Assembly: GCA_035647835.1 (NCBI GenBank)
Contig: DASRMS010000129.1
Coordinates: 1-17,214 of the forward strand
DNA length: 17,214 nt
Direction: 5' to 3'
From: UBA9865 sp035647835
GTDB lineage: Bacteria > Bacillota > Dethiobacteria > Dethiobacterales > Dethiobacteraceae
A program made the position numbers and the translations under genes. Shown here one piece after another: positions 6,422 to 13,055 of the stretch (position 1 is its first letter; each line of letters starts with the position of its first letter). Below the pieces are notes generated by a model, which was not told where the DNA came from, searched no databases, and saw nothing but the letters and a program-made list of their open reading frames with translations.

Positions 6422-7402
6422 ATGGGTAATGATTTTTATAATCGGGTAAAAGCTGCTCTGGATAGCAACAACCTTAAACCGTACCACAAGAATACATTAC
6501 GAGTTGTTATACACCACCTTGACGGAATGAGCAGTCCTGAAATTGCCAAAAAACTTGATATAACTCTACGAACCGTACAGCGGCACCTAAAAAAATACCA
6601 TGAATTAGGTGAAGACATTATACAAGAACTTTGTGCTAAGGGCAATAAGCACAAATTAACGCCTGAACAAAAAGCAAAACTAGATACTAATATTAAAGAA
6701 GGTGCCTACCAATCTGGGTATATGGTGAACACTTGGACAGCCAGAATTCTTGCACAACACATTAAAAAGCAATTTGATGTCGTTCTTAACATTGAATCCT
6801 GTCGTCAATTATTGCAAAAGATTGATAATCCTTCCGACGATAATTATGAGAAGAGCGACATTCCACCCCATGACAATACTTGGGCATTTCTTGAAATCTT
6901 CTTAGGGTATTACCGCTCCACTGGTAAATATCATATTGGTAAAGCAAAATGCTACCCTTCAGACTTCCTTAAAAGCGAAGATGAAATTCTTAAAGAAAAT
7001 ATAGACCTAAATACCCCTGTTGCAAAATGGTACTTACTGCTTGCTGAAAACAAACAAACCGGAGAGCGTCGTCACGAGATAGTTCTTTCAAACACAACAA
7101 ATAGACTCAATCATAATCGAGGTTTTCTTCGTAAGATCATTAAAGGAACTCGCCCCAACGATGTGTTGTTGTTGCTGACGAACAACGCACTAAACAGAAC
7201 TCTTGTTCGGAGAATGAGGTACAAAAACAGAGCTAGAGAAATACGAGTTAAATTCTTTCGATTAAATAATGATAAGTCTTTAGACCAATTCCGTGAAGAT
7301 TTATTAAGAGATTTTGATTTACTCAACAAAGAAAACCAGCGAAAAAAAATCAAAGAAACAACAATTCATAGGATTGAACAGTACCTAACGCAACAGCGTT
7401 AG
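6422..7402 (+). CDS. DNA-binding protein with IS630-type N-terminal domains and a divergent C-terminus
   Basis: A 326-residue protein. Residues about 24-60 form a homeodomain-like helix-turn-helix (SSPEIAKKLDITLRTVQRHL), and about 78-135 match the winged domain of IS630 transposases (KLTPEQKAKL ... GYMVNTWTARILAQHI ... CRQLLQKI). The C-terminal half should hold a DDE nuclease, but the usual DEAGF, DNARIH and PELNPIE-like motifs are absent; LLLLTNNALNRT and FFRLNND may be their decayed positions. I prefer ATG 6422, preceded by TGAGGT, to ATG 6407, which has no ribosome site. It adjoins the repeat region and may be an initiator, regulator or domesticated transposase. No inverted repeats of an insertion sequence were seen around it. 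Confidence 0.8.
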   Translation: MGNDFYNRVKAALDSNNLKPYHKNTLRVVIHHLDGMSSPEIAKKLDITLRTVQRHLKKYHELGEDIIQELCAKGNKHKLTPEQKAKLDTNIKEGAYQSGYMVNTWTARILAQHIKKQFDVVLNIESCRQLLQKIDNPSDDNYEKSDIPPHDNTWAFLEIFLGYYRSTGKYHIGKAKCYPSDFLKSEDEILKENIDLNTPVAKWYLLLAENKQTGERRHEIVLSNTTNRLNHNRGFLRKIIKGTRPNDVLLLLTNNALNRTLVRRMRYKNRAREIRVKFFRLNNDKSLDQFREDLLRDFDLLNKENQRKKIKETTIHRIEQYLTQQR

Positions 7403-7411
7403 GTTTTTTTT
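7384..7411 (+). terminator. Intrinsic terminator overlapping a stop codon
   Basis: Perfect 8-bp stem CCTAACGC (7384-7391) / GCGTTAGG (7396-7403), AACA loop, then eight T residues. The stop codon (7400-7402) lies in the 3' arm. Confidence 0.95.
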
Positions 7412-7645
7412 ATGCTAAAAACGACGCATTTAATTGGATTGTTTAAGTTTCCTAAAATACGGCGAAAGATGAACAAAAACGATGGCAGCTCAATATAATC
7501 AAAATCGCATAAGTAAAATTTTCTGCTCTCTGGGCGAAGTAAGGCGCATCTCTCTTTTGGTAATTTTTAACATCCTGTTTGTTTTTTTCCTGCTGCACCC
7601 GTTACAATTAGTATAGAAGAAATTCAAAAGAAAGGAATGGTTACT
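7412..7645. promoter_or_regulatory. Intergenic region with a likely promoter for the helicase operon
   Basis: AT-rich and gene-free. A -10 box TACAAT (7603-7608) with a weak -35, TTGTTT (7579-7584), at 18 nt could drive the gene at 7646 and the helicase after it. The upstream terminator makes a new promoter here likely. Confidence 0.4.
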
Positions 7646-8068
7646 ATGAAAACAAAGAAGAAAAAGAAAAAAATGGTTGATATTCTAACGGCGTTTACAC
7701 CATCTGAAGCAGAGTACCAAGCAAAAAGCAGGGCTGGTGCACTATCCGTTGTCAACACGGAACAGCACGGGAAGCGTGTAAAAATCTCAAAGCACCTGCT
7801 GCAACAAATCGGAAATCCCACTTCTGTGCAATTCAGCTTCAACAAAAACAAGATTGCAGTCGCCGCAAACTTGCGGGGGTGCACAGTGTTTTACGATGTG
7901 AAAAAAGGTGGCTGCATTTATTCATCTGCGCTTGTACAAGAGATAACGCAAAAGTTCGAACTAGATTTTTCTAACATCACCTGCATCTCCACTGGACAGG
8001 CAAAATATCAAACCTTGGATGACGGTGAAACAGTGGCAATCATCAAAATGAAGAAGAAGAAGAATTAA
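7646..8068 (+). CDS. Hypothetical protein with lysine-rich ends (140 residues)
   Basis: Family not recognised. Both ends carry lysine runs (KTKKKKKKM at the start, KMKKKKN at the end), so the protein is strongly basic. The middle holds a short strand-helix-strand stretch, KRVKISKHLLQQIGNPTSVQF followed by NKNKIAVA, loosely like the swapped-hairpin folds of AbrB/MazE-type DNA-binding proteins; this is a weak resemblance. I chose ATG 7646, 9 nt after GAAAGGA, over ATG 7637, which directly abuts that site. The stop is immediately followed by a 26-bp palindrome and then the helicase gene, so both are probably in one operon. A nucleic-acid-binding accessory to replication is plausible but unproven. 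Confidence 0.75.
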   Translation: MKTKKKKKKMVDILTAFTPSEAEYQAKSRAGALSVVNTEQHGKRVKISKHLLQQIGNPTSVQFSFNKNKIAVAANLRGCTVFYDVKKGGCIYSSALVQEITQKFELDFSNITCISTGQAKYQTLDDGETVAIIKMKKKKN

Positions 8069-8094
8069 GTGGGAGGAAGCATGCTTCCTCCCAC
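8069..8094. other. Perfect 26-bp palindrome between two genes
   Basis: GTGGGAGGAAGCA followed by its exact complement, with no loop, starting at the base after a stop codon. It is not followed by a T-run. As RNA it would form an 11-bp stem over a tight loop; as DNA it is a symmetric protein-binding site. It may set relative expression of the flanking genes or bind a dimeric regulator. Confidence 0.8.
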
Positions 8095-8113
8095 CCTGAA
8101 AGGGGGAAATTCT

Positions 8114-9541
8114 GTGTCAAAAAAGCACAGCAACATACCAACTGAAGCAAAAGATATCGAGTCACTTAAAGCAGTTGGCTTCACCTTTAACGATAATGAA
8201 CAGATTTCAGGTATTAACGGTAATGTATTCGCGAGATACATTCTAACACTCTACACCCTTCTGTTTAGCCCTGGCTCTCGCTTTTATCAATATCGCAAGG
8301 GTCGGTGGGAATATGTTGAAAATATAGTTCTGTCAAAGCGTTTACGTAAGAAGCTTCATGAATTCGTCCCTGATTTCTGGACTACTGTGGTTGAAAAAAC
8401 CTACATTGAAGCGTTGAAACGAGAGGCTCCTTACGTCACAAAGTTAGACGCAGACCGAGATTCTCTAAACTTATCAAACGGAATGCTCAACCTCGACAGC
8501 TTCAAGCTGACAAAACACCGGGCAAAATATCATAGCAGTATCCAGATTCCAATCATCTATGACAAGATATTAGATTGTCCTCACTTTAAAAATTTTCTTG
8601 CTGATGTCTTTGAGGAAGACGCAGAACGCATCGCTGTGGTTCAGGAAATGTTAGGCTACTGCCTGACATCAGATACTTCTGCACAAAAGTGTTTCTTCCT
8701 ATTCGGCAAAGGGGCCAATGGTAAAAGCATACTGGCTGAGATAATGTTAAACCTGTGCGGCAAAGAGAATGTATCAGCGATACCGATTAAAGACTTGAGT
8801 AAACCCTTTAGCCGTTACGAACTGGTCGATAAACTACTCAATCTGGCAACGGAAAACGAAGTGTCAGAAAAAGGGTTGAACACAACCCACTTTAAAGCCA
8901 TCGTTGCGGGCGACCCCATACAGGTCGAGAAAAAGCACGAGCAGAGCTTTACCTATCAGCCCGTCTGCAAGCTTGTTTTTTCACTAAACAATCTTCCGTA
9001 CACAAAAGATCGCAGTTTAGGATTTCAAAGAAGACTCATTGTTATACCCTTCAACAAAACCTTCCGTGAAGATGATCCTATGACTAAAAACTACAATGAG
9101 CTTTTAGACAGCTTGCTTGCCGAACTAAGCGGCATTCTGAACTTTGCCTTAGAAGGTTTAAAGCGTCTGCGGAAAAACAAATATCGCTTTAGTCATTCAA
9201 CCGCTATCGACAATGCGCTGAAGAAATACCGGGAGTTAATCAACCCTCACCTACTCTTTGTCAGTGATGCGGTTGAGCAGGGAGACCAACATGACCGACT
9301 TTACAATGACGACTTGGTTCGTACATTCAAGACTTGGTGCGAGAACAATGGTTACCTAGAACTGCGGAAAAGGTCAAACCGAGCAATTCTTGCAGATATA
9401 CGAGATGTTTTACTGAATGAGAGATTTGATTTTGACCATGGTGACCACTGCAAAAGCGGGAAAAAAGGACGCTATACCCATAAGGTAAAGTTAAAGGTTC
9501 AGAGTTCCCGTACAGGCTTAATGCTATCTAGAAAGAGATAG
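8114..9541 (+). CDS. D5-type superfamily 3 helicase (phage/plasmid primase-helicase C-terminal type)
   Basis: A 475-residue replicative helicase. It has a D5_N-like region (about 95-185, SLNLSNGMLNLDS and FEEDAERIAVVQEMLGYCLT) and an SF3 ATPase: Walker A GKGANGKS (198-205), a Walker B-like LLNLATENE (about 241-249), sensor 1 LVFSLNNLPY and the arginine-finger motif GFQRRLIVIPF. The C-terminal 120 residues are winged-helix-like, as in phage P4-type proteins. No archaeo-eukaryotic primase domain is present, so priming must come from elsewhere. GTG 8114 is favoured by AAAGGGGG 7 nt upstream; an in-frame GTG at 8069 would put the start inside the palindrome. It indicates that the element replicates autonomously at some stage. 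Confidence 0.92.
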   Translation: MSKKHSNIPTEAKDIESLKAVGFTFNDNEQISGINGNVFARYILTLYTLLFSPGSRFYQYRKGRWEYVENIVLSKRLRKKLHEFVPDFWTTVVEKTYIEALKREAPYVTKLDADRDSLNLSNGMLNLDSFKLTKHRAKYHSSIQIPIIYDKILDCPHFKNFLADVFEEDAERIAVVQEMLGYCLTSDTSAQKCFFLFGKGANGKSILAEIMLNLCGKENVSAIPIKDLSKPFSRYELVDKLLNLATENEVSEKGLNTTHFKAIVAGDPIQVEKKHEQSFTYQPVCKLVFSLNNLPYTKDRSLGFQRRLIVIPFNKTFREDDPMTKNYNELLDSLLAELSGILNFALEGLKRLRKNKYRFSHSTAIDNALKKYRELINPHLLFVSDAVEQGDQHDRLYNDDLVRTFKTWCENNGYLELRKRSNRAILADIRDVLLNERFDFDHGDHCKSGKKGRYTHKVKLKVQSSRTGLMLSRKR

Positions 9542-9550
9542 CATTAAGCC
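9515..9550 (+). other. Hairpin overlapping the helicase stop codon
   Basis: A perfect 15-bp stem, GGCTTAATGCTATCT (9515-9529) with AGATAGCATTAAGCC (9536-9550), and a 6-nt loop. The stop codon (9539-9541) is in the 3' arm. No T-run follows, so it more likely protects or processes mRNA, or binds a protein, than terminates on its own. Confidence 0.8.
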
Positions 9551-9592
9551 CAAGAAAGGGAAAGCACAGAATCAGAAGTTTATCTAATAGCA

Positions 9593-9694
9593 ATGAAAAA
9601 GGAGCTGGGAAACTGGCGGAGGCTTGACAAATTCACATGTTTCGTGTTTGTCATAGAGGGCGGTGAGTCGTTCAAACTGATCTCAATCGAATGA
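9593..9694 (+). CDS. Possible small protein (33 residues), perhaps the first half of a broken gene
   Basis: ATG 9593 to TGA 9694, with no good ribosome site. The peptide has a polar start and a hydrophobic middle, FTCFVFVIEGGESFKLISIE. Past the TGA the same frame stays open for 21 codons (VRPPSSPQTPGQEELKAFSA) before TAG at 9758, a plausible coding stretch, so a longer 55-codon gene may have acquired a nonsense codon. An ATG at 9691 overlaps the TGA in an ATGA arrangement but its frame looks unlike protein. Low confidence. Confidence 0.25.
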   Translation: MKKELGNWRRLDKFTCFVFVIEGGESFKLISIE

Positions 9695-9924
9695 AAAGTC
9701 CGACCGCCATCTTCGCCACAAACTCCCGGCCAGGAGGAACTGAAAGCATTTTCTGCGTAGCAGAACAAAAAATCACCGTCACAAACCGCCACACAGGAAC
9801 GCTGAACCCAAAATGCAGTCTGTTCTCAATAGCTTTTCTCTGGCACAGGCTGCAAAAAAGAAAATGTCGGGCAGTCTCCACACAAACACTTGTTGGACCG
9901 CTCAGATATCAGGAGGGGAAAAAA
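9695..9924. other. Stretch without a convincing gene
   Basis: All frames are either interrupted or read as low-complexity arginine, proline and serine text. The frame of the next gene is open from 9691, but the strong ribosome site AGGAGGGG at 9911-9918 places the real start at 9925. I see no clear promoter or hairpin. Confidence 0.4.
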
Positions 9925-10323
9925 ATGTACTTAAATACGAGAAAGCGCAAACCACGAATTTCAGAAGGGGAACACGATGCAGTAATTGGATTACCCAAAA
10001 CACAGAAACTAATCAAACAGAACAAAATGTGGTATAGGGTAACGATACCTTTCATCATCAAAAGATCAAGATTTGACGATACAATTGTTGTAAACTTCTA
10101 CGCAACTATCGACTCAACCATAAGTGATAACTTGATTTTGCTCTTTGAAAACATCCTTGGCAATATCAGACCAACTCTTTATAATCTCGACAAATTAGAG
10201 GGTAGAGCCGTGAAAGCTCTAGTTGTGCACAGAATCGACAAGAAGGGTAACACATGGGAAAACGTGATTGCCGCACGCAAAAATGTGATACGTAGAAACC
10301 GACATAATTCCCGATTCAAATAA
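9925..10323 (+). CDS. Hypothetical basic protein (132 residues)
   Basis: Family not recognised. ATG 9925 lies 6 nt after AGGAGGGG. Both ends are rich in lysine and arginine (LNTRKRKPRI near the start, RKNVIRRNRHNSRFK at the end). The middle alternates strands and helices (MWYRVTIPFIIKR, DTIVVNFYATID), and LEGRAVKALVVHRIDKKGNT recalls a segment in phage single-strand DNA-binding-like proteins, a weak resemblance only. No membrane segment. It lies between the helicase and Rec B, 60 nt before Rec B, and is likely part of the element's replication or DNA-handling set. Confidence 0.7.
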   Translation: MYLNTRKRKPRISEGEHDAVIGLPKTQKLIKQNKMWYRVTIPFIIKRSRFDDTIVVNFYATIDSTISDNLILLFENILGNIRPTLYNLDKLEGRAVKALVVHRIDKKGNTWENVIAARKNVIRRNRHNSRFK

Positions 10324-10383
10324 AAAGATAAACTTATATTATGGTAATGTTGGAATAATAAAGAAATATTAAAGGAGGAAAAC

Positions 10384-11244
10384 ATGCTGTTCCTTGATGC
10401 AATCGAACTGCTAATAAAAAACATGGAAACCATAGGTCGAAGTTCAGCAACCATTAAATTATATCGCCGAGATTTGCGTAGATTTGCCCACCACCTTGCT
10501 TGTAAACAAAACGGCCCGGTGTACTTGGAAGACATAACTGCTGCCGACCTAGAAGAATTCCTGCATAATCTAAAAGAGCTGGGCATCGCACCAAACAGCC
10601 GCAGTCGCTACCTTTACACCTTCCGGGCGTTTTACAAGTTCGCTTACAAGAAAGAACTAGTGGACAGAGACATCTCTCAGTCGATTGAACTTATCAAAAT
10701 ACCAGCAAAAGAGCGACAGTATCTATCACAGGAAGAAGTTGAAGAACTGGCTAATGCAATCCGGCAAAACATCATCAGGCTTGTTGTGTTGTTTCTTGCC
10801 AACACAGGTCTTCGCATCTCTGAGTGCCTATCCCTGACACTTGACGATGTAGACCTTGACAAAAGTATGATTCGAGTCATCCAAGGTAAAGGCGGCAAGG
10901 ACAGAAATGTTCCCATCAACCAGACGCTGCTTCCATTGCTGAAAGACTACAGAAACAATTGGCGTGATGCTTACGGGTCCGATCTGTTCTTTGCCACTAA
11001 AAAATCCGGAAGCTTGTCTAATAGTTACATTAACACTGTAATCCGAAATACTGTAAAGAAACTGGGTTGGAAAAAACAAGTCTCCTGCCATACTCTCCGT
11101 CACTCTTTTGCCTCAAGTCTTGTTAAGAAAAAAGTCGGGCTAGTGGAAATCCAAAAGCTTCTTGGCCATAGCAGCCTTAAAGTGACATCTGTCTACACCC
11201 ACGTAGATATGGATCAGCTAAACGAAGCTGTAAACGCATTGTAA
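10384..11244 (+). CDS. Tyrosine recombinase Rec B, linked to partner B and pilin 2
   Basis: A 286-residue XerC/D-like recombinase with a complete active site: R144 (TGLRISE), K169 (QGKGGKDR), H236 and R239 (HTLRHSF), H262 (LLGHSS) and nucleophile Y271 (SVYTHVD). The core-binding domain is at about 1-95. ATG 10384 has AAAGGAGG 6 nt upstream. Partner B begins 12 nt after its stop. It aligns without gaps to Rec C (13954-14814): by hand count 195 of 286 residues are identical, with the C-terminal catalytic half most conserved. Because both recombinases point at a pilin body that begins with the same 26-bp segment, that segment is their most likely target; this is inference. Confidence 0.93.
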   Translation: MLFLDAIELLIKNMETIGRSSATIKLYRRDLRRFAHHLACKQNGPVYLEDITAADLEEFLHNLKELGIAPNSRSRYLYTFRAFYKFAYKKELVDRDISQSIELIKIPAKERQYLSQEEVEELANAIRQNIIRLVVLFLANTGLRISECLSLTLDDVDLDKSMIRVIQGKGGKDRNVPINQTLLPLLKDYRNNWRDAYGSDLFFATKKSGSLSNSYINTVIRNTVKKLGWKKQVSCHTLRHSFASSLVKKKVGLVEIQKLLGHSSLKVTSVYTHVDMDQLNEAVNAL

Positions 11245-11256
11245 GGAGGTGATACA

Positions 11257-12045
11257 TTGGCTGTAAATGCAATCGACAAAGCACCCATCTACGAAAAACA
11301 GGTTCAGACCATTCTTGATGGACTGGCAGCAGGCAGGACCAAGGAAGAATTGGCAGAGCAGTTGGGCTACACTAACGTCAAATCACTGGACAACTACATG
11401 CGTCGGAAGAATTTTTCCTGGGACGGTCGCAGAGGCATCTTCTTCCCCACTGTAAAGAAATTAGCTGCCAAAAAGCTGCAGCTGCCCAAACAGGACTACT
11501 CTAAGTCTGGCGTAGTTGTTGACCTCTTTGCTGGCGGGTTAGATAGTAAAGAGATTGCCCAGAAGTTGGGCTTCCCGAGTCACAAAGACTTGGCTCAATA
11601 CATGACTGACAAAGATTACATTTGGGATGCTGAACATTGCAACTACGTGAAAACTAACGTTAAACAACTCAAACAGAAACAGCAGAGCCCAGAACCCATT
11701 CCTGTGGCAGATGCCGCTGCGGCCAACAGCGAGAGTCAAAACAGCGATGACTTGACAGAACTCCTCTCCTTCCTCCCGCTCCTGCGACAGCTGCAGGCAC
11801 GCAAAGAACGTCTGGGAGAGCTGCTTGAATCCATCCCCCTTGACTCTGCCCAGCTGCCACACTACGCAATACCCGGTACACCTGTGACAAAGTCAGTCTA
11901 TATGGTCAATACCATCGATAAGTTGGTAAAGGAATACAGCGAGGAGCGGAATGTCAGTCAGCGGCAAATCTTTGAGCTAGCCCTACTGGAATTCTTCAAA
12001 AAATACGGCTACAGAGCAGAAGTTGACCGACTGTTACTAAACTAG
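11257..12045 (+). CDS. Recombinase partner protein B: tandem helix-turn-helix modules plus a ribbon-helix-helix-like end
   Basis: A 262-residue protein I cannot assign to a named family. Two related modules, about 11-64 (ILDGLAAGRTKEELAEQLGY ... NYMRRKNFSWD) and about 84-132 (LFAGGLDSKEIAQKLGF ... YMTDKDYIWD), look like DNA-binding helix-turn-helix repeats, each ending in an aromatic-Trp-Asp motif. A proline/acidic linker precedes a leucine-rich helix (about 165-192). Residues about 210-255 (TKSVYMVNTIDKLVKEYSEE, then RNVSQRQIFELALLEFF) resemble a ribbon-helix-helix dimer. It starts with TTG 11257 under an unusually strong AAGGAGGTGAT ribosome site, 12 nt after Rec B. A directionality or accessory factor for the recombinase is the natural guess. 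Confidence 0.82.
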   Translation: MAVNAIDKAPIYEKQVQTILDGLAAGRTKEELAEQLGYTNVKSLDNYMRRKNFSWDGRRGIFFPTVKKLAAKKLQLPKQDYSKSGVVVDLFAGGLDSKEIAQKLGFPSHKDLAQYMTDKDYIWDAEHCNYVKTNVKQLKQKQQSPEPIPVADAAAANSESQNSDDLTELLSFLPLLRQLQARKERLGELLESIPLDSAQLPHYAIPGTPVTKSVYMVNTIDKLVKEYSEERNVSQRQIFELALLEFFKKYGYRAEVDRLLLN

Positions 12046-12051
12046 CAGTAC

Positions 12052-12081
12052 AGGAGCGGGGGACAAACATCCCCCGCTCCT
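12052..12081 (+). other. 11-bp-stem hairpin after partner B
   Basis: AGGAGCGGGGG (12052-12062) pairs exactly with CCCCCGCTCCT (12071-12081) over an 8-nt loop. A C/T-rich rather than T-rich tail follows, so termination may be incomplete and the pilin 2 body could receive read-through from Rec B-partner B. Confidence 0.7.
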
Positions 12082-12102
12082 CCTCCATGCCCTACATCAA
12101 CT

Positions 12103-12184
12103 TAATGGAAATCTAATGGAAACCTTTTGATCATCGTTCCATTAGGAAATCTGATGTTAAATTAATGATGAATCTTCTAATGGC
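12103..12184. repeat. Cluster of TAATGG motifs upstream of the pilin 2 core
   Basis: TAATGGAAA occurs directly at 12103-12111 and 12114-12122, inverted as TTCCATTAG at 12137-12145, and partially as CTAATGGC at 12177-12184. The second copy and the inverted copy give an exact 9-bp inverted repeat with a 15-nt spacer; an outer ACATCA/TGATGT pair encloses them. The layout suits binding sites for a recombinase accessory protein such as partner B. Between them and 12258 there is also a TTGACA (12236-12241) with no matching -10. Confidence 0.5.
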
Positions 12185-12257
12185 TCGTCAAAAAGGTCCA
12201 GAAGGAACCTTATCTTACAAGATATCCTACTTAATTTGACAAATTTGGGAAATTGTA

Positions 12258-12554
12258 GTGCGTTTAGGCTTCACACTAGTTGAACTGATGGTTGTTGTAG
12301 TAATTATTGGGGTGCTGGTGGCGATTGCTGTTCCGGTTTACAACAGTATAACTGGTGATGCAGCTGATAAAGCGGATCAAGCAACTCTAAGGACTGTAAA
12401 CGGTGCGGTAATGATGTATGATGCAGCTAATGGGGAAAAATCCTTTGATGGAACCATTGCTGATTTAGTTGGTGATTTTCTCCAGGAAACACCTACTCTT
12501 AACAGCGGCACATTAACGTGGGTACCAGCCGACCATAAATTTATTATCAACTAA
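12258..12554 (+). pseudogene. Headless type IV pilin body (pilin 2), probable silent cassette
   Basis: Encodes GFTLVELMVVVVIIGVL and a full hydrophobic pilin helix, then a short globular part ending ADHKFIIN. The frame is open only from 12240. The only possible start is GTG 12258, giving a four-residue leader (MRLG) with no real ribosome site or promoter, unlike the 13-residue basic leader of pilin 1. Similarity to pilin 1 begins at the shared 26-bp core (12267). It follows partner B by 212 nt and ends before a strong terminator. If the core is a crossover site, recombination with copy 1 would supply promoter and leader. It could still be expressed weakly by read-through. Confidence 0.75.
12267..12292 (+). 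repeat. Pilin core repeat, copy 2
   Basis: Direct repeat of 2009-2034; the single variable base is A at 12278. Upstream similarity stops within a base, so this is a sharp junction between the element sequence and the pilin body. It is inverted relative to copy 3. Confidence 0.6.
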
Positions 12555-12635
12555 TCGTACCTCCTAACCCAGCTATCTGAATTAGGTAGTTCTTCAATTT
12601 TCTTTAGCACTCCGAAGGCTACAGACTAAAGCATA

Positions 12636-12665
12636 AACCAGTCCTTTACAGGGGCTGGTTTTTTT
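12636..12665 (+). terminator. Intrinsic terminator of pilin 2
   Basis: AACCAGTCC (12636-12644) pairs with GGGCTGGTT (12652-12660) over a short loop, with T residues to 12665. Confidence 0.85.
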
Positions 12666-12737
12666 GTCGTTAAGTAAACTATATCAACCTTTTAAAAATG
12701 AATTACCTGATAAAGCCCCATGTGGTAAGGTTTTATT

Positions 12738-13005
12738 ATGAAGGGTATAGTACGAAAAATCTTTTCTGATCACTGGGAAGGTTTTTTAAAACAGTCGGTA
12801 TAACTAAAATTAGACCAACAATTATTCGCGAAGTTGAGTGAATGATTAGTTGTGCTGACTTGCCCCTGTGTCATCATGAAGGATTTTTTCTAAAGACGTG
12901 CTGGATTATTTTGATGTTATTAATCCACCAACACCACTTAGCGGATCTATCAATTTATATGTTACATGTGAAAAATGTGTGGGTATCATATCACAAAGAA
13001 AATAA
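12738..13005 (+). pseudogene. Degenerate transposase remnant, possibly IS91/IS801-like
   Basis: Fragments in different frames look like one decayed gene. ATG 12738 begins MKGIVRKIFSDHWEGFLKQS and stops; another frame continues KIRPTIIREVE, then an in-frame TGA, then MISCADLPLCHH. This order resembles the zinc-binding N-terminus of Y2 transposases of the IS91/IS801 type. A third stretch, 12898-13005, reads VLDYFDVINPPTPLSG and CEKC before a stop, perhaps the C-terminal end after internal deletion. The assignment is from memory of the family and is moderate at best. The remainder of the interval from 12555 to 13055 holds only terminators. Confidence 0.4.
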
Positions 13006-13031
13006 GCACGCCCTCAGGCGTGCCTTTTATA
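13006..13031. terminator. Bidirectional terminator between the convergent pilin bodies
   Basis: Stem GCACGCC (13006-13012) / GGCGTGC (13017-13023) with a CTCA loop; a T-rich stretch follows on the plus strand and, as the complement of AAAGAAAATAA, on the minus strand. It can stop transcription from both sides, including that of pilin 3. Confidence 0.85.
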
Positions 13032-13055
13032 TTTCTAGAAATCTAGTTGTAGAGC

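Noticed and set aside
9691..10323. Long version of the basic protein starting at 9691
   Set aside because: The first 78 residues look unlike protein, and AGGAGGGG places the start at ATG 9925.
5114..10323. Element as an integrated filamentous (inovirus-like) or tailed phage
   Set aside because: The small hydrophobic proteins resemble coat peptides, but there is no Zot-type ATPase, replication initiator of that class, capsid, portal or terminase.
12236..12241. TTGACA as the -35 box of a pilin 2 promoter
   Set aside because: No -10-like sequence lies 16-18 nt downstream, where the GTG and core begin.
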